Origin: Armatimonadota bacterium
Lineage (GTDB): Bacteria > Armatimonadota > Fimbriimonadia > Fimbriimonadales > Fimbriimonadaceae
Assembly (NCBI GenBank): GCA_003516955.1
Contig: DPBN01000186.1
Coordinates: 1-8,178 of the forward strand
Length of the DNA stretch: 8,178 bases
Direction: 5' to 3'
Under the pieces are notes generated by a model. That model saw nothing but the letters and a program-made list of their open reading frames with translations, had not been told where the DNA came from and did no database searches. Made by a program: the position numbers and the translations under genes. This document shows positions 1-5,502 of this stretch, piece by piece (position 1 is the stretch's first letter; each line of letters begins with the position of its first letter).

Positions 1-1
1 G

Positions 2-910
2 CAGGTGCAGCGGCTCCCGAAGCGCATCCCCACCGTCCAAGACTTCCAGACCATCCACGCCGTCGCCGACCTTTGGCTGAAGGAGTACCGCGAAGGGAGA
101 CTCCGCCCGATCCCACCGGCTTTCGCCGATGAGGAAATGCCTCGGGGCGCGAGGGAGCAGATCATGAACGGACGGTCGGCGCTCGTCGCCACCCTCAAGA
201 GCGCGTCCGTGTCGGCATCCAAGCAAGGCCTGAGGGCGGAGGCGGTCTCGCTGCTGCTGAAGGCCTACGAGATTCTGGAGATCACCAAGACCAGCGACGG
301 GTTCCTCATGGGCCTGTCCGCAAGGAGCCAGTGGACGACGGTTGCGCACCTTGCGAGGGAGCTGTCCAAGATGTCACCCAAGGAGCGCAAGCGGTGGTTG
401 CCCGAGATCGACCGCCACTTGGCCGCCACGCGGCAGGCGTCGCTCAAGGCGCGCGAGTTCGAGGAGAGGCTGAAGCAGAGTCCGGAGGCGACCCAATTCG
501 TGGGCGGCGTCGAGATTCGCGACCTCCACACCCTCCTTGCCTATCGTTCGAAGAACCTCTCGCTGCTCACCAGCCGCGGCCGCACGGGCAGCGTTCTCGA
601 GGCCCAGGGGGTGGTCGCGGTTCAGGCCCAGCGCGAGCAGGAGGCGGCCTTGAGGCTGGTTCGGCAGGCGGTGGCGGAGGGTGCCCCGTTGCCCAAGCTG
701 ATGGCCGACCCGCCCAAGGATCCTCCCGCCCCGGCCGGAGCCGACGCTCGGATGCGCCCGGGTTACGGAGTGCCGCCGTGGGTCCATCCCGCCTGGCGAG
801 AGAGGATGCGCTGGATGCGTCCGCCGATGCCGCCGGCGCCCGGCAAGCCCGTCACTGGATCCAGAGGACCCCAGTCGGTCGCATCTCTGCAGCCAGTGCC
901 GTCTCCCTGA
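2..910 (+). CDS. Hypothetical helical protein, 5' end outside window (partial)
   Basis: I do not recognise this protein. The frame is open at the left edge. The first possible start, GTG at position 5, has no visible ribosome binding site inside the window, so the gene probably begins upstream; about 302 residues are visible. Codon use matches the neighbours, with strong G/C at third positions, which supports real coding. The first 220 or so residues are predicted mostly helical and rich in charged residues, Ala and Leu, with no signal peptide or membrane segment in the visible part. From about residue 235 the chain becomes rich in Pro, Met, Trp and Arg (for example WRERMRWMRPPMPP) and looks disordered. 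The last 59 bp overlap the end of the anti-sigma gene on the other strand. The helical part could be a TPR-like or scaffold domain, but no repeat motif is convincing. Confidence is good for coding and nil for function. Confidence 0.7.
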   Translation, partial: QVQRLPKRIPTVQDFQTIHAVADLWLKEYREGRLRPIPPAFADEEMPRGAREQIMNGRSALVATLKSASVSASKQGLRAEAVSLLLKAYEILEITKTSDGFLMGLSARSQWTTVAHLARELSKMSPKERKRWLPEIDRHLAATRQASLKAREFEERLKQSPEATQFVGGVEIRDLHTLLAYRSKNLSLLTSRGRTGSVLEAQGVVAVQAQREQEAALRLVRQAVAEGAPLPKLMADPPKDPPAPAGADARMRPGYGVPPWVHPAWRERMRWMRPPMPPAPGKPVTGSRGPQSVASLQPVPSP

Positions 911-1706
911 GGGCGTCGGTGGCGGCCGCCACGCTGTCGGGATTCCCGAGCTTCCACACGAAGTCGGTCTTGTCGGTCCGCGTGGAGACGACGACCGGCA
1001 CCCGGTACCGGTCCGCAAGCGCGAGCGCGAGGTCCTGGATCGAACCTCTGCCCTCGCGAGGCAGGCTGGCCTTGCGGCCCGGCACGGCGACGAGCAACGG
1101 ATCCTCGCGCCCCTCGACCACCACCTGAACCAACGACGGCTGATCCATCCGCACGCGGATCGGGCTTCGGAACAGCTGACCCATCGGGTAGGTGGTTCCA
1201 TCCATCTCGACGCGCGCGAGCTCGCGGCCTTGGTTCACCTCTCGAACCACGACCGTCTTCCGCCCGAACGTTTGGAAAGCCACCACGGCCTCGTCGCCGT
1301 CGGCGCGCACGTAGAGCCGGTCCTCCACGGCCGGGGTGCCTGCCAGCGACGCACTGGGCGCTCCGCCCCGCTGCATCAGGGAGACGCCGGCCGAGAGCAG
1401 CGCCAGCGCGGCCAGTCCGCCCGCCAAGGCCGTCCGCCAGTTTCGGAACCACGGCTCCTTGGCTCGGGCCTTCTCCCATGCGTAGCGATCGATGCGCGCC
1501 ATGACCCGGTCGTGCAGATCGAACGCAGGCTCCTCGGCCGGGCTGCCCAAGGACTGCAACGCCCGATAGGTGGCGGCGAACGACTCGTACTCCTCGCGGA
1601 GCTTCGGGTCGGACGCCAGCTTCCTCCCAAGGGACTCCCGCAACGCGGGATCGAGCTTTCCCTCGTGATAGGCTGAGAACAGCTCCCGGGCCTTGTCTGC
1701 GTGCAT
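852..1706 (-). CDS. Membrane-anchored anti-sigma factor with STN/FecR-like C-terminal domain
   Basis: Probable anti-sigma factor that holds the ECF sigma factor encoded just upstream, 284 residues. Residues 4-50 resemble the N-terminal anti-sigma helices (LFSAYHEGKLDPALRESL), a form usually carrying an HxxxCxxC zinc motif. Here the equivalent positions are K29, D33 and L36, so zinc binding is lost. Residues 92-111 form one hydrophobic membrane segment, preceded by Arg/Lys/Trp-rich sequence, which implies N-in, C-out topology. Residues 125-215 look like beta-rich extracytoplasmic sequence. Residues 221-284 (SIQDLALALADRYRVPVVV ... GVLWIQ) fit the beta-alpha-beta pattern of STN domains and of the FecR C-terminal domain. 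The start is ATG at 1706, with AGGAG 9 nt upstream and 29 nt after the sigma stop. The sigma/anti-sigma order in one operon is the classic arrangement. The role rests on topology and context, not on strong motif identity. Confidence 0.85.
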   Translation of the reverse strand: MHADKARELFSAYHEGKLDPALRESLGRKLASDPKLREEYESFAATYRALQSLGSPAEEPAFDLHDRVMARIDRYAWEKARAKEPWFRNWRTALAGGLAALALLSAGVSLMQRGGAPSASLAGTPAVEDRLYVRADGDEAVVAFQTFGRKTVVVREVNQGRELARVEMDGTTYPMGQLFRSPIRVRMDQPSLVQVVVEGREDPLLVAVPGRKASLPREGRGSIQDLALALADRYRVPVVVSTRTDKTDFVWKLGNPDSVAAATDALRETALAAEMRPTGVLWIQ

Positions 1707-1715
1707 CGCTGATGA

Positions 1716-1720
1716 CTCCT
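1716..1720 (-). promoter_or_regulatory. Ribosome binding site of anti-sigma gene
   Basis: AGGAG on the minus strand, 9 nt before the ATG at 1706. It lies in the 29-nt gap after the sigma stop and fixes the anti-sigma start. Confidence 0.75.
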
Positions 1721-1735
1721 GGCAGTTGGACCCCG

Positions 1736-2323
1736 CTACTCGCGGAAAAGTTCCAGATCGCGGGACAGCAGGTCCCGCAGGGACAGCCGGGCGCGGTTCA
1801 GCCGGCTCTTCACGGTCCCGATCGGAAGGTCGAGGGCTTCGGCGATCTCCTCGTAGGAGAGCTGCTCGCCGTGGTACATCACGATCATCGCGCGCTGGTA
1901 TTCGGGGAGCGCGTCGATCGCGCGCTGCAGCGCGCGGGCCCTCTCCTTTTCGAGGGCGGTTTCGTCCGGGAGCGGGCTCGTGTCCTCGATCTGGAGCTCG
2001 AGCTCGGCGTCGTCGTCTGACGAGGCGCGGCTGAGGCTGGTCGTCTGGCGCGAGCGGCTCTTCTTCTGGGCGTCCAGGTAGCAGTTCGTGACGATGCGGT
2101 ACAGCCAGGTGCCGAAGGCGCTGTCCTGGCGGAAGCTGCGCAGGGCCGAGTAGACGCGGAAGAACGCCTCCGCCACGATGTCCGCCGCCTCTTCGGGGCT
2201 GCGGGTCAGGCGGAACGCATACTGGTAGGCGCGCCGCTCGTGCTTGCGCACGAGCTGGTCGAACGCCTCGCGCTCGCCCTGCACGGCCCTTTCGATCAAG
2301 AGGCGGTCTTCAGCCCCGGACAT
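1736..2323 (-). CDS. ECF-type RNA polymerase sigma factor
   Basis: Extracytoplasmic-function (sigma-70 group 4) sigma factor of 195 residues, the usual family length. It directs RNA polymerase to a small regulon when released by its anti-sigma factor. Sigma region 2 covers about residues 9-88, with the core-binding helix AADIVAEAFFRVYSAL (47-62 or so) and the promoter-melting/-10 helix FGTWLYRIVTNCYLD (70-84). An acidic linker (DDDAELELQIED, 103-114) joins it to region 4 (about 125-190). Region 4 ends in the -35-reading helix-turn-helix, LSYEEIAEALDLPIGTVKSR (155-174). The start is ATG at 2323, preceded by AAGGGG at 2329-2334, which overlaps the stop of the DUF4446 gene; this suggests translational coupling. 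The anti-sigma gene follows 29 nt downstream. The ECF subgroup cannot be assigned by eye, and a general RpoE/SigW-like name would be overreach. Confidence 0.96.
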   Translation of the reverse strand: MSGAEDRLLIERAVQGEREAFDQLVRKHERRAYQYAFRLTRSPEEAADIVAEAFFRVYSALRSFRQDSAFGTWLYRIVTNCYLDAQKKSRSRQTTSLSRASSDDDAELELQIEDTSPLPDETALEKERARALQRAIDALPEYQRAMIVMYHGEQLSYEEIAEALDLPIGTVKSRLNRARLSLRDLLSRDLELFRE

Positions 2324-2328
2324 CGCAA

Positions 2329-2334
2329 CCCCTT
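2329..2334 (-). promoter_or_regulatory. Ribosome binding site of sigma gene overlapping upstream stop
   Basis: AAGGGG on the minus strand, 5 nt before the ATG at 2323. It shares a base with the TGA stop of the DUF4446 gene (2334-2336), so ribosomes finishing that gene sit on the sigma start site. Confidence 0.7.
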
Positions 2335-2834
2335 CACCGCGCCGCCTGTGCCAAGCGGACGGCTTCCTTCTCCTCCTCCGACAGGTTCTTGGCGGACTTC
2401 CAACCCTCGATCGGCTTGCAGTAAACCCGACAGTCGTTCCGGCCGATCAGGCTGGTGAGCACGAACCCGGTGCCGAGGTCGTCGAGCATGGCGAGGGAGA
2501 AGCTCTGCTGGCCGCCCACGTCGTCGAACGCGTCGAAGCGAACCAGCCCGGCACGGCGGTTCGAGCGCTCCAGCCGGTCCTCGAGGCGGCTGGCTCTGCC
2601 CTCGAGGTCGCCTACGCGCTCCTCCAGCCGGACCTTCTCCACCAGATGGTGCTCGAGCAGACGCTCGAGGTCGGCGCCGCTGGTCTCGGCCAGAAGATCC
2701 CTCCACCGTCTTTCGATCGCGCGGAGCTTGATCCATGCCCCTGCGGCGACGCAGGCGACGATTATAATGAGCGTCAGGGCTAGAAGAAGCAACGTTCCGG
2801 CGTTTTCGGCGGCGAATCGGGAGAGACTGCTCAT
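2334..2834 (-). CDS. DUF4446 family membrane-anchored coiled-coil protein
   Basis: Protein of 166 residues matching the DUF4446 family, whose function is unknown. Residues 12-34 are a strongly hydrophobic membrane segment (LLLLALTLIIIVACVAAG). Residues 55-93 form a charged heptad-like coiled coil (LVEKVRLEERVGDLEGRAS). The conserved core follows at about 97-160: VRFDAFDDVGGQQSFSLAML, then LTSLIGRNDCRVYCKPI, then LSEEEKEAV. This core matches the family pattern as I know it. The start is ATG at 2834; a stop in the same frame at 2862-2864 rules out a longer form, and there is no clear ribosome binding site, so the mRNA may be weakly led. It is the first gene of the operon with the ECF sigma factor, with a 10-nt gap. 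In other bacteria DUF4446 proteins occur near chromosome-partition genes, which are absent here. A role in the sigma pathway is inference from the operon. Confidence 0.9.
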   Translation of the reverse strand: MSSLSRFAAENAGTLLLLALTLIIIVACVAAGAWIKLRAIERRWRDLLAETSGADLERLLEHHLVEKVRLEERVGDLEGRASRLEDRLERSNRRAGLVRFDAFDDVGGQQSFSLAMLDDLGTGFVLTSLIGRNDCRVYCKPIEGWKSAKNLSEEEKEAVRLAQAAR

Positions 2835-2863
2835 AGGCGGGGGTTCGGGTTCGTCGTCCCATC

Positions 2864-2869
2864 AGTATA
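2864..2869 (-). promoter_or_regulatory. Candidate -10 box for DUF4446-sigma-anti-sigma operon
   Basis: Minus-strand TATACT matches the housekeeping -10 consensus at five of six positions. It lies about 30 nt upstream of the DUF4446 ATG at 2834, leaving a leader of roughly 23 nt. The matching -35, TTCGAA at 2888-2893 with an 18-nt spacer, is poor (three of six). This suggests an activator-dependent or weak vegetative promoter rather than ECF autoregulation. Confidence 0.45.
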
Positions 2870-2890
2870 GCGGAAGCGCCGGATTGCTTC

Positions 2891-2909
2891 GAACGGCCCG
2901 GGGCGGTTC
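2891..2909. promoter_or_regulatory. Imperfect palindrome, possible operator between divergent operons
   Basis: GAACGGCCC at 2891-2899 and GGGCGGTTC at 2901-2909 are inverted copies around the single base 2900, pairing at eight of nine positions. The dyad ends 6 nt before the signal peptidase ATG at 2916. It lies over or next to the -35 area of the minus-strand promoter, which is a fitting place for a regulator of one or both operons. GC-rich dyads of this length also arise by chance in such a genome. Confidence 0.35.
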
Positions 2910-2915
2910 CAACCC

Positions 2916-3464
2916 ATGCGAAAGATGGCGATCACTGGCTTCGGCCTCGTCCTCGTGATGATCCTCGTGCTGGCCGTGCTGTTCTACGCCAACTTCCGCA
3001 CCGTGGTGGTGAGCGGCCCTTCCATGGAGCCGACGTTCAAGAGCGGCGATCGTCTGCTGGCCAGCCGCGCCTATTGGCTGGTCGGGCCCATCCAGAAGAA
3101 GGACATCGTGGTGGTCAAGCCGGAGGGGTCGTCGACCTACGTGATCAAGCGCGTCGCGTACATGCCCGGCGAGACGGTCGACTACCAGAACATCCCGGAC
3201 AACTGGCCGCTCACAAACGGTCCTTACAAGGTTCCAGAAGGAAAGGTGTATCTTTTGGGAGACAACTGGGCCAACTCGGAGGATAGCCGCAAGTACGGCC
3301 CCGTCAGCGAGTCGGCGATCCTGGGGAAGATCGTCGTCCTGCCCACCATGTGGCAGGTGGCTCTCAAGGTGCTCCTCGCCACGGCGGCGGCGTTCTTCAT
3401 CGCCCTGTACGCGTTGGAGCGCCTGCGATCCTCCGGGCGGTCCTCACCGGAGTCGGCTGCATGA
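2916..3464 (+). CDS. lepB: Signal peptidase I
   Basis: Type I signal peptidase, the membrane serine protease that removes signal peptides from exported proteins; 182 residues, similar to short Gram-positive-type enzymes. Residues 6-25 are the N-terminal membrane anchor. The catalytic serine is S36 in SGPSMEPTF. The general base is K78 in VIKRVAYMPGE. The conserved GDNWANSEDSRKYGPV box lies at 115-130. A second hydrophobic segment at about 149-167 suggests a C-terminal membrane anchor, absent from the simplest single-anchor forms. The start is ATG at 2916; only weak G-rich sequence precedes it, and ATG at 2925 is an alternative. Its stop overlaps the Nudix start in ATGA, so the two are co-transcribed. 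All catalytic motifs are intact, so it should be active. Confidence 0.96.
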   Translation: MRKMAITGFGLVLVMILVLAVLFYANFRTVVVSGPSMEPTFKSGDRLLASRAYWLVGPIQKKDIVVVKPEGSSTYVIKRVAYMPGETVDYQNIPDNWPLTNGPYKVPEGKVYLLGDNWANSEDSRKYGPVSESAILGKIVVLPTMWQVALKVLLATAAAFFIALYALERLRSSGRSSPESAA

Positions 3465-4018
3465 GGCGGTTTCCCAGCGGAAGGTATCGCAAGCAGGTCC
3501 TCCAGTTCTTCCCGGCGCCGTTCCGTCCGCCGCTGCGGCCGTTCGTCGTCCTGGTCTTCGCCTGGAGCGGCGACCGGGTGCTCGTCTGCCAGATCGAGGA
3601 CCGAGGATGGTGCGTCCCCTCGGGAAGGATCGAGCCGCAGGAGCATCCGGAGGACGCCGCGCGCCGCGAGGCCATGGAGGAGGGAGGAGCGGTTCTGGGC
3701 GACCTGCTGTACCTAGGGACCTATCAGATGCGGGAGGGCTCGAACGTGCGGTGGGCCAGCTGCTACGTTTGCGAGCTGCAGAGCCTCGGCCCGATTCCGG
3801 AGTGGACCGAGTCGACGGGTTGCCGCCTGCTGAGGCTGGAGGAGCTGCCCGGCGTCTACCACATCTGGAACCAGCTGACCGAGCAGGTGTTCCGTTACTC
3901 GTTCGAGGTGCTGCAGCGGCACCGGCAGCGCATCGGAGTCAGCAGGATCGACGTCGGAGCTGCCGACGAAGCTCCTCCACCGCCTGATGGTTCGTCCAGT
4001 CCAGAGAGATCGGCGTGA
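3461..4018 (+). CDS. Nudix hydrolase
   Basis: Hydrolase of the Nudix superfamily, which cleaves nucleoside diphosphates linked to another moiety using Mg2+; 185 residues. The Nudix box is complete at residues 55-77: G55, E61, R69-E70, E73-E74 and G76 fit GX5EX7REUXEEXGU. The chain before it (FVVLVFAWSGDRVLVCQIE) is the usual beta-sheet core, with CVPSGRIEP leading into the box. Substrate cannot be told from sequence; MutT-like housecleaning or NDP-sugar hydrolysis are options. The ATG at 3461 is chosen because it forms an ATGA overlap with the lepB stop and leaves a normal family length; an earlier in-frame ATG at 3350 would lie deep inside lepB. The last 26 or so residues (Pro/Ser/Glu-rich, SRIDVGAADEAPPPPDG and on) lie antisense to the surE end and look disordered. 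Confidence 0.93.
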   Translation: MRRFPSGRYRKQVLQFFPAPFRPPLRPFVVLVFAWSGDRVLVCQIEDRGWCVPSGRIEPQEHPEDAARREAMEEGGAVLGDLLYLGTYQMREGSNVRWASCYVCELQSLGPIPEWTESTGCRLLRLEELPGVYHIWNQLTEQVFRYSFEVLQRHRQRIGVSRIDVGAADEAPPPPDGSSSPERSA

Positions 4019-4709
4019 CGGAGACGAACCCCTCGGAGACCGCGTTCACGTCCGTTCCCGGCTGGTCGGGATCCATCACCACCACGCCGCCCTGCCAGTA
4101 GTAGGGCCTGCCCCACGGATCCTCCCGGCGCTCCACCCTGTCCTCGTAGACGCGCTGTCCCATCTGCACCACGCGGGTGCCGCGCAGCTCGACGGGATCG
4201 ATCGAGGGCACGTTGACGTTCAGAAAGGTCAGTTCCGGCAAGGGGCTCTCCGTCAGGAAGGCCCAGTTCTCGCGGATCCAGTGCTGCGCCGTCTCGAAGT
4301 GCAGGGGAGCGTCGACCACGAACACAGCCATGCTCAGGGCGACGGAACGGATGCCGTTGATCGCTCCCTCCATGGCCCCCGCGGCTGTGCCGGAGTAGGT
4401 GATGTCGAAGCCGAGGTTCGGGCCGTGGTTGATGCCGCTCAACACGAGGTCGCAGCCGTCCGGGTAGGCGACGGTCAGGCCGACGTTGACGCAGTCCACG
4501 GGCACGCCGTCCACCTCGTAGGCTTCGATCGACGGGTGTCGGACGGGCCGGACGCGCAGGGGATTGCGCATCGTCATCGAGTGTCCGCAGGCGCTGCGCT
4601 CGTGGTCCGGAGCGACGACAACGACCTGCCCGAACTCCTGGGCGACCTCGGCGAGGCTCCAAAGGCCATCCGCCCGGATGCCGTCGTCGTTCGTGATGAG
4701 GATGCGCAT
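3939..4709 (-). CDS. surE: 5'/3'-nucleotidase SurE
   Basis: Survival protein SurE, a metal-dependent nucleoside-monophosphate phosphatase acting in the cytoplasm; 256 residues, the normal length. The N-terminus MRILITNDDGI carries metal ligands D8 and D9. S39 sits in APDHERSACGHSMT and N94 in LSGINHGPNLG, the expected metal-site residues, followed by DITYSGTAAGAMEGA. The C-terminus ends with the family-typical DWTNHQAVEELRRQL. The start is ATG at 4709 because the family begins at this motif; the frame stays open to an ATG at 4841, but those extra 44 residues are polar and Pro/Ser-rich with no family match. No ribosome binding site is visible before 4709, so translation may be leaderless or weakly led. 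The gene is convergent with the Nudix gene, overlapping by 80 bp, and divergent from the VanZ-family gene. Confidence 0.97.
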   Translation of the reverse strand: MRILITNDDGIRADGLWSLAEVAQEFGQVVVVAPDHERSACGHSMTMRNPLRVRPVRHPSIEAYEVDGVPVDCVNVGLTVAYPDGCDLVLSGINHGPNLGFDITYSGTAAGAMEGAINGIRSVALSMAVFVVDAPLHFETAQHWIRENWAFLTESPLPELTFLNVNVPSIDPVELRGTRVVQMGQRVYEDRVERREDPWGRPYYWQGGVVVMDPDQPGTDVNAVSEGFVSVTPISLDWTNHQAVEELRRQLRRRSC

Positions 4710-4737
4710 GGGATGGGTAGAGTTTGGCACACGGATC

Positions 4738-4744
4738 GGGGAGG
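4738..4744 (+). promoter_or_regulatory. Ribosome binding site of VanZ-family gene
   Basis: GGGGAGG, 10 nt before the GTG at 4755. This is the best ribosome binding site in the stretch and the reason for choosing GTG 4755 over ATG 4713. Confidence 0.5.
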
Positions 4745-4754
4745 CTTCCGGAAG

Positions 4755-5486
4755 GTGAGGGCTTGGATCGGGATCGCTGGCGCTGCCGTTGGCTTCGCTC
4801 TCATCCTCTCCGGGTACGCCGTCTTCGGTTCCGCAGTCCATCCCTCCGCGCTGGCGGTCATGGCCGTGGTCAGCTCGATCTGGCTGTGGTGGACCGTGCC
4901 TGGGGTCGGCCCCGCGTTCCGCCTAGGCGCTGGAGCGCTGCACGCCGTCGGCTTTGCGTCGCTTTGGGCGGCAGGGGCGAGCGAGGTCGGCCTTCCCGGC
5001 GGGTTCAAGGCAGGGCTCGTTCTAGGATCCCTCTTGGTTGGCGCTGCCCTCGCTGGGACGGGTTGGAGGCGCCCGGAGAGGCATCCGGCCTGCGCCGCCG
5101 CCGGCGCGACGCTCTGCGCCTGGCTGATCGCCGCCTTCAGCGGGAGCCAGGGCGCACCCGGCTCTTACCCCAGCTGGCTGGAGCTCCTGTTCGGGCTCGA
5201 CCCCGTGGCCGCGGAGGCCGTGTCGACGGTATCGAGGAAGTTCCTTCACTTTTTCTTCTACGGATTGTTCGGTCTGCTGACGCTTCGGGCGATGCCGGGG
5301 AGACCGTCTTGGCGCAGGTTCGGGGTCGCTCTGCTGATCGTGGCGCTCTATGCGTCGACCGACGAAGCGAGGCAGATGGGAACCCGGGTTCGGTCGGGGT
5401 CCCCTTGGGACGTTCTCCTTGACCTGAGCGGTGCGGCCGCCCTCATGGCCCTCTCGGCCTTCTGGAGGCGGGGGAGCGAGGGGTAG
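4755..5486 (+). CDS. VanZ family integral membrane protein with N-terminal membrane extension
   Basis: Polytopic membrane protein of 243 residues whose second half is a VanZ-like domain, a family named for a teicoplanin-resistance accessory protein but usually of unknown function. Conserved pieces are LIAAFSGSQ (124-132), RKFLHFFFYGLFGLL (161-175), STDEARQ (201-207) and RSGSPWDVLLDLSGAA (213-228), with E204, Q207 and D219. The first 110 or so residues add about four more hydrophobic segments (near 4-25, 32-50, 55-75 and 84-102), giving seven or eight in all; a bare VanZ domain has about four. GTG 4755 is preferred because GGGGAGG lies 10 nt before it. ATG at 4713 would add 14 polar residues and leave only 3 bp to the surE start. 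It is followed after 16 nt by the exported STN protein, so the two form a probable operon. Confidence 0.82.
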   Translation: MRAWIGIAGAAVGFALILSGYAVFGSAVHPSALAVMAVVSSIWLWWTVPGVGPAFRLGAGALHAVGFASLWAAGASEVGLPGGFKAGLVLGSLLVGAALAGTGWRRPERHPACAAAGATLCAWLIAAFSGSQGAPGSYPSWLELLFGLDPVAAEAVSTVSRKFLHFFFYGLFGLLTLRAMPGRPSWRRFGVALLIVALYASTDEARQMGTRVRSGSPWDVLLDLSGAAALMALSAFWRRGSEG

Positions 5487-5502
5487 GCTTTCGAGCAGGA
5501 CC

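Noticed and set aside
374..1201. Long antisense frames around 374-1479 on the minus strand
   Set aside because: They overlap the left gene and the anti-sigma gene in wrong frames, are Arg/Gly/Ser-rich and show no domain. High GC explains them.
2763..2768. Perfect TATAAT on the plus strand as a lepB promoter
   Set aside because: It lies inside the DUF4446 coding region, 150 bp from lepB, and has no TTGACA-like box at 16-18 nt upstream. It encodes part of the Leu/Ile membrane segment.
2883..2910. GGAACC on the minus strand as an ECF -35 for autoregulation
   Set aside because: No GTC or TCTG-type -10 occurs 15-18 nt downstream of it, and the good -10 is about 36 nt away.
3987..4754. Upstream open frame that would extend the VanZ-family protein to about 499 residues
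   Set aside because: This part is antisense to surE, which has full family motifs, and its translation is His/Asp/Val-rich without similarity. The membrane protein proper begins near 4713-4755.
4710..4841. Longer surE start at ATG 4841
   Set aside because: SurE proteins begin at MRILITNDDG, and the extra residues are polar, unconserved in kind and antisense to the VanZ-family N-terminus.
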